Below are positions 1 through 11,558 of a DNA stretch of 64,000 nucleotides, one piece after another (the first letter of the stretch is position 1; each line of letters begins with the position of its first letter). The stretch is from the NCBI GenBank assembly GCA_947650365.1, contig OX393557.1, forward strand, positions 5,308,464 to 5,372,463. The letters run 5' to 3'. Under the pieces are notes generated by a model. The model was not told the DNA's origin. It ran no database searches and saw only the letters and a program-made list of their open reading frames with translations. Source of the stretch: Chamaelirium japonicum. Its lineage: Eukaryota > Streptophyta > Magnoliopsida > Liliales > Melanthiaceae. The position numbers and the translations under genes were made by a program.

Positions 1-612
1 CGAGTTTTTTTTTTTTTTTTGTTCCCTCCTCCCGACCTGAGTTCGACTGCGATCTCCTCCTCCTCCTCCTCCTCCTCTTTCTCCTCCTCCTCCTCCTCCT
101 CGCGGTAGCCAGTTTTTTTTTTTTTTGTTCCCTCCTCCCGAACCAAGTCTGACTGCGATCAACGCCTCCTCCTCCTCCTCCTCCTCCTCCTCTTTCTCCT
201 CCTCCTCGCGCAGCTTGCCAGCTTTTTTTTTTGTCTCCTCTGTTCTGCAGCAAGCTTTTTTTTTTTCCTTTGTTCTTCCTCTCCTCCTCCTCCATTTCCC
301 TTCCTCATCCGGCAGGACCGGCACTGTCAGGCTGTCAGCAGGTTTTTTTTTTTTTTTTTTCTTCCTCATCCGGCACTGTCAGGCTGTCAGCAAGGTGTTT
401 TTTTTTTTTTCTTTCTCCTCTATTCTTCCTCTTCTTCCCCCGCCCCCCCTCCTCCTCCTCCTCCATTTCCCCTTCTCACGCTGTCACGCAGAGACACAGA
501 CACCAAGATTTTTTTTTTTTTCATTCTCCTCTGTTCTTCCTCTTCTTCCCCTCCTCCTCATTTCCCCTTCTCACGCTGTCACGCAGAGACGCTGTCACGC
601 AGAGACACAAAC
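1..612. repeat. Pyrimidine-rich nested tandem duplications
   Basis: The stretch is built from imperfect duplicated blocks, each with a poly-T tract of about 10-18 bases followed by CTC/CCT triplet runs and a short unique tag. Tags that recur include CTGACTGCGATC (near 150), CACTGTCAGGCTGTCAGCA (twice, near 325 and 375) and CACGCTGTCACGCAGAGAC (several times, 477-605). Long open frames exist here only because the CT repeats lack stops; they translate to Ser/Phe/Leu/Pro runs. I see no gene. It may be the eroded interior of the transposon whose end lies at 1073. Confidence 0.75.
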
Positions 613-1073
613 ATGGTGGAAGTTCATGGTGGAACCTTCTCCGACATATACCCAATGGAAGATGATGATGAAGTTATTCTTGATGAGGATGATGATGAAT
701 TCATGTGATCGTGACTTTGTGCCACCATTTGATTTGCCATATGACTCATATGTGATGTTTTAGTATTGGATGATATGGCTTTTTGGAACTTAAGTATTTC
801 GTTTTACTTTATATCATGTGCAAAGAATATTTCTAAATCGAGTATGAATATCATGGATTTTGGTTAGAATAATTGGCTTGTCTTATCTTTATTGTGTGTT
901 TGTGATTTATCAACCATGTATATAGGCCTAATATCTCCATGGTATATTTTGTATACTAATATTATTAATATTTATATTTTTAAAAATTAAAAAATCAAAA
1001 ATTCGTGGGGCTTACGCCCCGCCCCACAGTAGGCAAAACGCCCCGCCTTACGCCCCCGCCTGTGAAAACACTG
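613..1073. mobile_element. hAT-like element terminus (remnant)
   Basis: The segment ends in a GC-rich block of repeated GCCCCGCC motifs (1010-1058) and then TGTGAAAACACTG at 1061-1073. That resembles the CAGTGTTTTCA terminal repeat of plant hAT-type elements read inward. A short Asp/Glu-rich reading segment at 613-708, ending in TGA, could be the last codons of a transposase-like protein, but it is too short to assign. The opposite end is not visible, so boundaries and strand are uncertain. The stretch 1074-1280 is the 3' flank of the PPR gene and shows nothing else. Confidence 0.35.
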
Positions 1074-1280
1074 GTTGGAGCCCAAATAGATGGGACATGG
1101 TTTGGTTGTTATGGTTATAATGTATTATTAGGCAGTATAAGAGCAGTTAAGAAACAAAAAATATAAACCCCAATATAACATATTATGAGGACACAAAAGA
1201 AAATGCTTTCTAATTCATACACACAATTTCTTAAGAAGAACATTATTTTGACATATTGTTCTTCCACATCTAAACCAACC

Positions 1281-3725
1281 TCAGTTCATCACCTTGGACA
1301 AAGAGAACTGCTTAGGAGGGGAAAGTGATCGAACATCTGATGCGGAGCTTGGGAAAAGCACGTTAAGCTTGTGCATAAGAACGTCGGCCTTTGACGGAAT
1401 TTCATTCAGTAAGAACTGCTGGACTATCGGCTTCTTAAACCACTCCAAAACTGAATCCCCCGGTGCCCTCAGCACGACCTTGCTCACCTCGAATGGTGAC
1501 TGCACCGATTCAAGCACTTGGGCCACAACCATTTTAAGTGTTGGCCCTGTCACCAATTTGACGCGCCGTGGCACCACGCCATAGTACAGCATCCTCTTCC
1601 TGAACCTGTGTAAAGTGTGCACCGTAGCCACCAGTGCAGCCCCCACCGACAGGTTCCGAACGTCGAGCGACCACGCAATATGCTGGTCGAACACGATTGC
1701 CTTGGGGAACAATTTGTTCTCATAGGCCACCTTCCAAACACATCTTGCCCTGTTCATCTGGCCCATCAGCACTAAATAGTTGAGCAGCACATTCACGAAA
1801 TACCTTGTAGCACTCTCCTCCACATCGTAGTCGATGCCCTGGAAGAATTCCCTCACAAACGACAGCACAGGCTTCTTTCTCTGCTCCGGGCCGGTGAAAA
1901 GCCCGCACATGAACTCGTGCGCCTTGTGCCGTGTAACACTCATGATGTTCATAATAGCTCGCTCGTTCTTTTCATCCTGGCACCTTACAAGAAGAGCGAG
2001 AATCGATGTGTATAGAATCAAATCCACCTTTGCCGCAGAACCCACATAGGTCTCGAGCAGCGGCCTTGCGGAGTCGTACAGTCCGGCCTTCATGCAAGTC
2101 TCGAACAGCTGCCGTATGATGAAGTTGTTGGTCCTGATTCCGGCCGACCCCATGAAGCGGAGCCACCTCAACGCCAGCTCCGTCGATCCGTCCTTGATAT
2201 AGATCATCAGTATGTCGCTTGCATTCACATCCACTGAATACCCGACGGCCTTCATCTCGAGCAAGACCTTAGCAGCCAGATCCAAGAGCTTCTTGCCGGC
2301 CAAAACCATCAACAGTGACGTATACGTGCTCAATCCCGGCCTGAGGCCAGCATTGGTCATGGAGTTGTAGAGCCGCATTGCAGGGTCCACCTGCCCAGCA
2401 GCAGAGTGCATCTCGACGAGGCAGGCATAGGTAGAGGGGGTTGGGAGGAAGCCAGCCTTCTCCATGTCGGAAAAGAGTGAGGCGGCGGCCACAAGCCGTC
2501 CTGATCGTGCTTGGGCCTCCACCATCAGGGTGTAGAGCCCATAGTTGGGCCTGAACCCTCCGGCCCTCATCTCGTCCCAGAGCTTCAGGCCTGCATCGAG
2601 CTTGCCGGCCTTCACCAAAGACTCGACCATGGACGTGTACATTGTGACAGACGGCCTGTAGCCTGCGGACTGCATCTCGCGGTACAACCCCATGGCGGCG
2701 TCCAGCCGCCCGGCCTTGCCCATGGAGTCGACGAGGGCCGTGTAGATCGGGAAGGCCGGCCGGGCTCCCCCGCCATCCCGGCCCTTCATTTCGTCGAACA
2801 GGCGGAGGGCGGCATCGAGCCTGCCTGACTTGGCGAGGGCGGGGATCATGAGGTCGTAGGTGGAGGCGTCGAGGGAGCACCCACTCGCCTCCATCGACTC
2901 GTAGATCTCGAAGGCCTTGTATGGGAGGCCCTTGCCGAGGAATAAAGTGATGAGGGAGTTGTAGGTCTGGGTGGAGATTTTGTTAAACCCTAGGTCCCGG
3001 AGTTTCTTGAAGCAGCAAAAGGAGATCTCGAGCCGCCCGGCCTGGGAGAGAAGCTGGATCGCACGGTTGAGAGCGGTGGGGTACGAACCGCCGTCGCCGT
3101 CGCCGTCGCCGCCGCCGTCTTTGAGCATGTCGTCGAAGAGGGACTGGACGGCGTCAATATCGGCGGCGGAGGCGAGGCGATCGAGGAGGAGGGCGACGGT
3201 TTCGTCGGAGGGGGAGAACCAGGGCTGGCGGCGGGCCCAGCGGAAGAGCGCCAGGGAGGTGTCGGGATCGGGGATGAGGGGGAGGGCGGCGGAGACATGG
3301 GAGGAGTCGGGGGGGAAGGGGAGGCGGTCGAGGTGGGACTCGAGGTCGGGGCCCCAGCGCCAGCGTCGGGCGAGCTCGACGATCTTGGAGGCGGCGGCCG
3401 AGGAGGATATGGGGCGGCGGAGGCCTCCGGCCATGACGTGGGCGTCGAGGCCGGGCTCGGCGGGGCGGAGGCCCCGGCTGGAGCAGATGACACCGCCGGA
3501 CTCGTCCAGGTAGAGGACCTCGTCCGTCCATTCCGCGGGGCCGCCGCCGGAGGAGGAGAAGGGCCGAGAAGGGGGGCGCGGTGGTGTGGGGAGGATCCGG
3601 CGGCGAAGCAGGAATTGGGAGAAATTGGGGTTTGGGGGCTTTCCCGGCGGGGGAGGGAGGAGGAGGAGGACGGTTTGGAGAGAAGTTTGAGTGAGCTTGA
3701 GGTTTCTGAGGCTGAAGAAGAGCAT
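1281..3725 (-). CDS. PPR-SMR protein, EMB2217/At1g79490-like, organellar
   Basis: Intronless 814-residue protein. The N-terminus (about residues 1-60) is rich in Leu, Pro, Arg and Ser with almost no acidic residues, fitting a mitochondrial or plastid transit peptide. Residues about 212-500 hold tandem 35-residue PPR motifs (pattern TYxxLI..KxGRxxxAxxLFxxM...G), with weaker repeats to about 580; such helical pairs bind single-stranded RNA. Residues about 680-765 form a C-terminal SMR-like domain beginning LDVRNLSVGAALVATVH. Length, intronless structure and the divergent SMR motifs (LDVR instead of LDxH, TGPT instead of TGxG) resemble Arabidopsis At1g79490/EMB2217 as I recall it. The expected role is organelle RNA metabolism needed for embryo development. 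The first ATG (3723-3725) is used because the transit-like sequence follows directly. A Gly-Asp run near residue 205 comes from a CCGTCG microsatellite. The 5' half is far more GC-rich than the 3' half, as is common in monocot genes. Confidence 0.88.
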   Translation of the reverse strand: MLFFSLRNLKLTQTSLQTVLLLLPPPPGKPPNPNFSQFLLRRRILPTPPRPPSRPFSSSGGGPAEWTDEVLYLDESGGVICSSRGLRPAEPGLDAHVMAGGLRRPISSSAAASKIVELARRWRWGPDLESHLDRLPFPPDSSHVSAALPLIPDPDTSLALFRWARRQPWFSPSDETVALLLDRLASAADIDAVQSLFDDMLKDGGGDGDGDGGSYPTALNRAIQLLSQAGRLEISFCCFKKLRDLGFNKISTQTYNSLITLFLGKGLPYKAFEIYESMEASGCSLDASTYDLMIPALAKSGRLDAALRLFDEMKGRDGGGARPAFPIYTALVDSMGKAGRLDAAMGLYREMQSAGYRPSVTMYTSMVESLVKAGKLDAGLKLWDEMRAGGFRPNYGLYTLMVEAQARSGRLVAAASLFSDMEKAGFLPTPSTYACLVEMHSAAGQVDPAMRLYNSMTNAGLRPGLSTYTSLLMVLAGKKLLDLAAKVLLEMKAVGYSVDVNASDILMIYIKDGSTELALRWLRFMGSAGIRTNNFIIRQLFETCMKAGLYDSARPLLETYVGSAAKVDLILYTSILALLVRCQDEKNERAIMNIMSVTRHKAHEFMCGLFTGPEQRKKPVLSFVREFFQGIDYDVEESATRYFVNVLLNYLVLMGQMNRARCVWKVAYENKLFPKAIVFDQHIAWSLDVRNLSVGAALVATVHTLHRFRKRMLYYGVVPRRVKLVTGPTLKMVVAQVLESVQSPFEVSKVVLRAPGDSVLEWFKKPIVQQFLLNEIPSKADVLMHKLNVLFPSSASDVRSLSPPKQFSLSKVMN

Positions 3726-4789
3726 GTTGTTTCGTTCAGCGAGGGACGATAAATCAAACAGTTTTCACTTCCGCATTGGTTTAGCGTGTGCTATTAAAAG
3801 TCACATGACCCACATATTCACGCATGGCTTTCGTTAGGGTTCGAATAAGTGCTATGACATATTTTCTCTGACTCCGTCTTGGTGGCCCCTCTCTCACCCC
3901 TTAGTGGCGAGCCTTACAACATGTGAAGTTATTAAAATACTAGGATATTCAGATATTCTCTCACTCTTGTGGTGAGTTTCGATTCTTTATCTATCTTGTG
4001 CTGACGCACCAATATATGATGTACTAACCACATTTAGTCCTTTACATATAAAAAAAAAGTATTATAGAAGAAAAAAAAATGTCATAGGTTTTGAACCATG
4101 CAGTTTCGATTTTTAAACTATTTGTCCAATCGAGTCCAGGCGACAAGTTTTTTATGGTCTTCTGCACTCATAAAATTACCAACTTAAAATTAACCAACCA
4201 CAAACAACATAATACAGACAATCAAGGATTATGATTTTCACTGACGAAGGTTACAATAATCAGACAGTGGGTGACCGTTTGTTAAACCCCCGCACACCGT
4301 GTCTCTACCCTCTCTCAGAATAATACCGAGAGATGAAGCACCGAACAAGTTGCCAAAGTAGACAGTCGATGAATCTAGAAAAGACCCAAGAAGCAGAGAG
4401 TGTTAGGTCTCCTTATGTTGCCATTAATTTTTAAAGATTTAAACAAATCCTACTTTAGCGGTGTCGTTTTTAGCTGCGAGCTAAAGTCAAGAGGGTAGTG
4501 TTTAAGTTTGACATGTCTACGTCAAATATGTATTGTTGCGGCCAAGTCCATTACTACCATCATTTTCAACATGCTTAGGCATGAAAGGTAAACTGTAACT
4601 CTTTGGGTATCGAATTTACTCTAGTGTGTAGGAGTTTAGGATGCATAATTAGTCACCACACACTCATGTTTTACCAGTTTTCGATCGATTCATCTGCATG
4701 CATGGTCATTCTTTTAAATAAATTTGAAGGCTTATGGGAATCTTATATTTGTTGAATGTTCATATAAGCATATGCTAGGGGTTATAGGT
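3726..4789. other. Intergenic, upstream of PPR gene
   Basis: AT-rich DNA with short A tracts (near 4050-4078) and no open frame with recognisable similarity. The PPR promoter must lie at the left end of this stretch on the minus strand. I could not find a convincing TATA box, which is common for housekeeping PPR genes. Confidence 0.5.
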
Positions 4790-5623
4790 TTCTTCGTTCA
4801 GATCATAGGGTCAATGCCCTAAATTGTATATGTGCGCACTAGGCTAATCGTGCACACGACTTTGCTTTAGTCGTTTTTGGCTTCGGTTGCAAGACTAATC
4901 GTGTGCACGACATTCCTATGTCGTGCACACGATCCTAGTCGGCAGCACATGATTTGACATCCACCTTATGCTTCACATGGGACGGTCTTATAGCCGATCG
5001 ACATGTGGTCGATCGTGCGCACAATCCAACTTTAATCTTTCTTGAAGGGTTTAGTCGGTTGGCCCAACCAAGTGCAATTTGACACGTGGAGATCGTGTGC
5101 ATAACGTGGTTGGGACGGACCACTTTAAATCTTATCTCTTGATTGGTCTTAGGCATCCATGTAAAGGTTGCTTTGAGCTATAAATAGCCCACCCTTGCAC
5201 CCTATTGTAGCTAATGGGTATTTTGGTTTAGGATATTAATTAGAAAAGTTAGCCAAGGATTAATGAGTTTATCCTTGAACTCTATCATCTCTCTTCTTCC
5301 CCTTCTCCTCCTCTCTTCAATCTTCTACCAAGATCATCATTTGTGGAGGTTAGACTCATTGCTTGAATGACCACTTAAAAGTCTTCCACCTCCTTGTGTT
5401 CAATCAAATAAGAGAGATCAAAAGTAGCTAAGTATCTATGGTGTCATCCAACACCCAGATCTTGATCTTAGAGGATCGATCTAAGATCTTGATAGAGATC
5501 AAGATTATCATCTTCCTTAGTCACTCCTCTCATCCAAGCTTTCTCTTTTGCTTTGTTTTCCTCCACTTCACTTGCATACACCGTGTGCTCCCACTGTCGT
5601 GTGGAAGCCTCTTGCGAGTACGC
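4790..5623 (+). mobile_element. Unclassified LTR-like sequence, left part
   Basis: Non-coding sequence with the look of a retrotransposon promoter: inverted and direct copies of GTCGTGCACACGA at 4850-4935, a TATA box (CTATAAATAG, 5178-5187), then a pyrimidine-rich leader (5280-5340). It is interrupted at 5623 by the Copia element; its continuation resumes at 15453. No LTR ends of its own were identified, so class and limits are inference. Confidence 0.4.
5178..5187 (+). promoter_or_regulatory. TATA box of the LTR-like sequence
   Basis: CTATAAATAG followed about 90 bases later by a CT-rich leader. This is a plausible RNA polymerase II start region for the split LTR-like sequence. No host gene lies immediately downstream. 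Confidence 0.4.
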
Positions 5624-7577
5624 TGTTGGAATTGGATCCGCTAATCAGAGTTGCAGCGGAAGTAAAAGAAAGATCCGAAGATCATACGGTGTATGTTTCA
5701 TTACAATTTCGCTATAAAACAATCTATATGCAAATCTACGATCTTAGCATATGTGCGGACACCCTAGAGGCATACTACGATCTACGAAAGACATGAATGC
5801 ATCTAGTTAGGTGTTTAGATTCATCATACCTTATGGATCTATGATCCGGAGATGACGGAACGATGAAGAATCGCACTTGAATCGCAAGGGAAACTGTCGG
5901 ATAGCACCTTGTCCTTTCCGAATTGAAGAATCCTCGAAATCCCATCTCTGAGTGCAGGGATTACGAGCCGACGGAGGAATCCGTTGCAAAGACGATAGCG
6001 AGCCACGAGATTTTCTCCTCCTCTTTCTCCTTTCTTCCTTTTCCTTCCTTCCTCTTTCTTCTCCCTTCTTCTTCCTCTCTTTTCCTTGGCCGAAACCACA
6101 AAGATGAGGAGAGGGGAGAGGGTTCGGATTTTCTAGAGGAGAGGAACCCTATGGCCGGCCCTCCCCCTCCCTATTTCCTTTATAGGGCCGGTCTCCCGTG
6201 GCTCCAAGGAGGCTAGGACCGGCCCCTATGTGGATAGGGATAAGGGGGGGCAGTTTTTAGGGATTCCGGGTGTCTATCGTGAAGCTCGGACGAAAACGCC
6301 CTTCACGAAAAGCGAAAAACTGAAAGAGAGATTGAGTTAGGTGCGCCACTAGGAACCGAGTTCCGTCAGCGCCTGTGAGCTCCTGGAATTATTTCGCTCA
6401 ATCTAAGATCCATATTCAATGTGTTCTGAGCCATATTTCAGTATTTACCAAAATACCCCTATGGCCCGTAATACATGTGAATTAGGTTCTTAGGCTCCGG
6501 GCTTGCGCTCCATCGCGCTACTTCACATCCAACGTATCCAACTAGGTCGAGGAACAATTCCTATACGCAACGATAGGGTGGAACCTTCAGGGTTCGGGAT
6601 CTCTAGCTCCAACCGGATCCCTGATTAACTGTTCTGGTGACACACCAAAAGTTCCGTTAATCAGCCCTAATCCGATTAACCCGCGTAGCCACCCAGAGTG
6701 TGACGCGAGTTGAACTCTAGTGATCCTAAACTTATGTTACTCCCTCGTAACCCTGTTCTCTACTATACTCCGATAATCCTTAGTCCCTCCTATTACTGGT
6801 GTCATGACACGACTCGGGCGGTAGGGAGCACCGTCAGATCCCGATCGATCATCTGACTAGGGTTTGATGACTTATCATCTATAACACCACACACCTTCCG
6901 GTGCTATGCCTAGCATCCGAAACATTGTCAGTCATACTGACAACCACCAGACCTGGGTTAACTGTGTGGACAGATTGACTCATCAAAATGCACCCATCCA
7001 ACATTGGACGTTGGATAACCTGTAGGGATTACATGTCACTCAAGCGCCAGCCGGGTAACCCAATGTACCGTGATATTGGACTATGGAAGGTCCGCACACG
7101 TTGGCACATCAAAGCACCACACAACTAGTTGGCCCAGTGTACATGATCCCTCAGGGTTAAGGACAGATTATGTATAGTAGTAAGACGGTTTATGCACCAA
7201 TGTCTGAATCACTGAACTGTGCACCGTCTTGGTTCCTGTTCAACACGATCATCGTACTTGGTCAGGTGAATGGGAATCCCACGTTCCTGTGGTGGAGACT
7301 TCACCACATCCTCTACCTGCCAACAGCTTGTTCTCGGTGAAGCGACCAGCATCACCTAAGCTGTGAACTAGTTCTAGGTCTACACAGAACTGGTTCACTG
7401 GGTCTCCCAAGTATGGATCCTCCATGCGCCTCAGTGGCCTACTGTGTTCCCTAGGGTCCTTTTATTATATGAGTATTATCATATACCAGAGTAGTATTCT
7501 AATTAAAACAATAACCAAAGTCATCTTTATTAATGTTAATACAGAAATTCCATGCTAAGGACACACGAGCTACAACA
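5624..7577 (-). repeat. Copia 3' LTR
   Basis: Begins TGTTGGAATTGG and ends GCTACAACA on the plus strand. It is the same length as the partner at 13499-15452, with scattered, mostly C/T and G/A differences. The non-coding leftmost part contains a CT-rich stretch (6010-6090). The LTR would supply the poly(A) end of the element's transcript. Confidence 0.93.
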
Positions 7578-7591
7578 ATCTCCTACTTGGT
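7578..7591 (-). promoter_or_regulatory. Copia polypurine tract
   Basis: On the minus strand the sequence reads CCAAGTAGGAGAT immediately before the 3' LTR. This is the standard plus-strand DNA primer position of Copia elements. Confidence 0.8.
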
Positions 7592-10500
7592 TTAGCGAGG
7601 AACAACAATCTTAACTCCCATGGCATCCACGTGCTTCTTAAAAGCCTTGGTCGGTAACGCCTTTGTGAAAGAGTCCGCCATGTTATCTGCAGACGCCACC
7701 TGAGTCACTGCAACCTCCCCTCGCTTCTGCAAGTCTCGGATAATGTAGTATTTTCGCTCGATATGCTTGCTCTTCTGGTGATATCTTGGTTCCTTGGATT
7801 ATGCTATCGCTCCACTATTGTTACAGTAAAGGACAATATGATCTTGAGCTCCCGGTATGCATCCTAAGTCCGTAAGGAACTTCTTGAGCCACACCGCCTC
7901 CTTAGCTGCTTCGCACGCCGCAACGTACTCAGCCTTTGTCATCGAATCCGCGATGCATCCCTGCTTCACGCTCCTCCAACTGACAGCTCCTCCTCCTAAT
8001 GAAAACACAAACCCTGATGTCGATCTCCTGGATTCCGTATCTGATACAAAGTCAGAATCCGTATATCCAATCGGCATTAGTTCCTGTGAAGAGTAAACTA
8101 ACTCATAATCTCTCGTCCTACGGAGATACTTGAGTATACTTTTCACAGTAGTCCAGTGCCCTGGACCCGGATTTGACTGATACCTGCCCATCATGCCTAC
8201 TGCATAGCATATATCTGGTCTCGTGCACTACATAGCATATATCAGACTCCCTACAGCCGAAGCATAAGGTATCTTCTGCATCTCTACCCTTTCCTCAGGA
8301 GTCTTAAGACCCTGATCCTTGGACAATTTTATTCCATGTCTGAATAGAACCAGTCCCTTCTTGGAGTTGTGCATACTGAATCTGACCAAGATAGTATCTA
8401 TGTAGGCTGACTGTGACAGCGAGAGAGTCTTGTTCTGGTGATCTCGAGTTACCTTGATCCTCAGAACATAACTCGCTTCACCCAGGTCTTTCATGTCAAA
8501 TTGAGAGGATAACCACACCTTCACTGTAGACAACATTCCAACATCGTTTCCAATGAGCAGGATATCGTCTACGTAAAGCACTAGAAAAACTACTGCAGTC
8601 TTATCGCTCCTTTTATAAACACATAGATCATCCACGTTCTGCTCAAATCCATAAGACTGGATAGCCTGATCAAAACGCATGTTCCAACTTCTCGATGCTT
8701 GCTTCAGTCCATAAATGGACCTTTGCAACTTGCACACCAGACCTTCCTAACCTTTTGCGACAAAGCCTGGAGGCTGAGACATGTAGATGTCTTCTTCCAA
8801 ATCTCCGTTGAGGAATGCAGTCTTGACGTCCATTTGTCAGATCTCCCAATCATAATGGGCTGTAATAGACAAGAGGATCCGGATAGACTTAAACATAGCC
8901 ACTGGCGAAAAGGTTTTGTCATAGTCGATCCCTTCTCGCTGGGTACAACCGTTAGCGACTAATCTAGTTTTGTAAGTCTCAGCGGTACCATCCGGACCTC
9001 TTTTCCTTTTGTACACCCACTTACACCCAACATGCTTAATGTTGTGAGGTGGTGTTACAAGTGTCCAGACCGAGTTTTGGGACATCGATGTCAGTTCTGC
9101 CTCCATGGCTGCCTGCCATGCTGCATGGTCAGAGGATACCATCGCTTCATCATAGTTAAGAGGATCATCCTCCTGAAACTCTGGATCTACTATAAAGGCT
9201 TCTCCAATGTATCTACATGAGCACTTGTGGTCCTCCCACTGCGACGAGCCTGCGGTGGTTGCATAGGAGTTGATTCTACATTATCGTTAATCTTAGTGGT
9301 ATCGGCTCCCACTACGTTTTATGTCTGCGTACTCCCATCAGTACCAAGCAATTCTTCAAGAACTACTTTACTGGTGGGTCTATGGTCTATTAAATAATCC
9401 TGCTCCAGGAATACGGTGTTCGTCGAGACGATAACCTTTCGATTCGCAGGATCATAAAATAAACCACCCTTTGTCCCTTTTGGATACCCAACGAATAGAC
9501 ATACCTTAGTTTTTGACTCCATCATATCTCGCTTGTCCTTCCGCATATGTGCTGGACAACCCTAAATCCTAAAGTGCTGTAGGCTTGGTTTTCGCTTCAA
9601 CCACAGCTCCCAAGGAGTTAGGGGTACTGATTTTGATAGAACAAAGTTCAAAGTATACGCTGCCGTCTCTAGGGCATATCCCCAAAAACTAGGTGGCAAT
9701 GTTGCATAACTCATCATAGTCCGAACCATGTCTAACAAAGTTCGGTTTCTCCTCTCAGATACACCATTCTGTTGTGGTGTCCCTGGTGCAGTCAACTGGG
9801 ATACGATCCCATGCTCATGCAGGTACCCAATAAATTCATCCGATAGGTATTCGCCTCCTCGATCCGATCAAAGAGACTTGATATTTTTACCCGTCTGCTT
9901 TTCTGCTTCAGCTCTGAACTCCTTGAACTTATCAAAGGATTCAGACTTCTGCCACATTAGGTATATGTATCCAAACCTCGAGTGATCATCCGTGAAGGTG
10001 ATGAAATACTCGAAGCCTCCTATAGCACGGACACTTATGGGCCCACATATATCAGTGTGTACCAACTCTAATACCTCCTTAGATTTGTTACCTTTGGCTT
10101 GGAAAGATCTTTTAGTCATCTTGCCTTCCAAGCAAGACTCACACGTCAGTAGACTTTCTGAAATATCTGGACTTAAAAGTTCTACCTTAACCAACCTGTG
10201 AATCCTGTCTGAGGCTATGTGTCCAAGCCTTAGATGCTAAAGGAGTGTTGAATTATCTGAGGGATTTTTCTTTTTAGATGAATTAATCACACAAGCTTCA
10301 GTTGTGTTATCCTGCTTATGATTAGAGTTAATTATATAGAGACCATTCTGTATCTTTCCCTTACAAACAAATGAACCATTCAATTTAATTGACACACCAG
10401 AAGCATCAAATAAAACTGGCAAACCTTCATTATTTAATAAAAAAACAGAAATTAAATTTCGCCTCAAGGACGGTACATAAAGTATGTCTCTAAGTAATAA

Positions 10501-10700
10501 ACTTCTTCCATCAAGCAACTGCAAGACGACGTCTCCAACTGCTTCAGCCTCTGCCACGGCCTCAGTTCCCATGCTTAGGATTATCTCCCCATCACGCAGT
10601 TTCTTGTCTCCTTGAATCCCTGCAAATTATTGCAAGTATAATTAGTGGAACCAGAATCCACAATCCATGAAACTGGAGAACAACTGGATGCTACAAGGGA
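7592..10700 (-). pseudogene. Copia pol remnant: protease, integrase, RT, RNase H
   Basis: Read right to left: protease-region sequence ends near 10237; the integrase zinc and core region spans 10194-9562 (motifs CESCLEGK, HTDICGP, TDDHSRFGY); the integrase C-terminal region spans 9546-9319. RT follows at 9142-8228 with motifs KTRLVANG, YGLKQASRSW and the catalytic YVDD. RNase H runs from 8194 to the stop at 7592-7594 (motifs YCNNSGAIA, then KHIERKYY). Integrase and protease are in one frame and RT/RNase H in another, so at least one frameshift separates them. Several in-frame stops are also present, one of them after GAIA where family members have a glutamine. The enzyme set would have copied and integrated the element but is broken. 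Confidence 0.88.
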
Positions 10701-10766
10701 TTCCACTATGTGAATTTGAGATATACCTGTCTCAGCCTTCTTGGGAGCCGCGTGGCAGTCGCCCTT

Positions 10767-11558
10767 CTAGTGGCCCTTCTTGCCGCATCGGAAACATTTT
10801 CCTTTGGGCTTCGCCGGACCATTCTGCTTAGGAACCTGCAACTGCATCTGGCCCATCTTCACAGGCTTCTTAGACTTTCTTTTCTGAAACTTGCCCTTGG
10901 CTTTCAGAGAAGAATTCCACTCTATGTTCAGGGATTGGGCTCCTGCCTTCATCTCGTCCTCTGCCGCCTGGAGCGCCGCTAGAAGCTCTGCGTTAGACAT
11001 CTCCAACCGATTAAGGTTGAAGTTAGTAACGAAGCCCTTAAACGCTCATGACAGAGACGTGAGGAAAATGTCGGTCTGGATCTCTGCATCCAAAATGACA
11101 TCGAAGGAACCAAGCTCGTTCACATAGCCAAACAATTTCAGCATATGATCCCGAACTAAAGTCCCCTCTGCTATCTTCGTGGACACCAATTTCTTGATGG
11201 TCAGGTAACGAGTTACCCGACTACGACCCTCGAACATTTCCTTTAGGTAGAGCATCATGTCTGAAACAAAGGTCATATCTTCGACTTGCTTCTGAAGGAC
11301 GGTCTGCAAAGATACCACTATGTAGCACTTGCACATCTCATCAGCATCTAACCAGTCTTTCCATTCCTTTAATTGGGCCTCATTTGCACTTGGTCCCGGC
11401 ATGGCCGGTTGAGGGGTACTTAGGGCAATTATGTGTTTGCCAACCCTTAGAACGAGCATCAAGTTACGCTTCCAGTCCTCGTAGTTTGGTCCTATAAGTT
11501 TGTTATCATTAAGTATGGAGGCAAGGGGGTCGAGCTTGGTCATGATTTCTGTAAACAA
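10767..11558 (-). pseudogene. Copia gag remnant with zinc knuckle
   Basis: The N-terminal gag part (11558-11046) contains the plant Copia gag signature around NYEDWKRNLMLVL. After an in-frame stop, the same frame continues at 11006-10767 with the zinc knuckle CFRCGKKGH. The likely start is the ATG at 11543 or 11558. Gag would package the element's RNA in particles. The internal stop indicates decay. The next domain (protease) is in another frame. Confidence 0.85.

Noticed and set aside
125-763. 212-codon plus-strand open frame
   Set aside because: Consists of poly-T and CTC runs translating to Phe/Ser/Leu. Only the last few acidic codons in another frame could be transposon-derived.
2971-3752. 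Long open frames antisense to the PPR gene
   Set aside because: Shadow frames of a GC-rich coding region. The minus-strand PPR protein explains the sequence fully.
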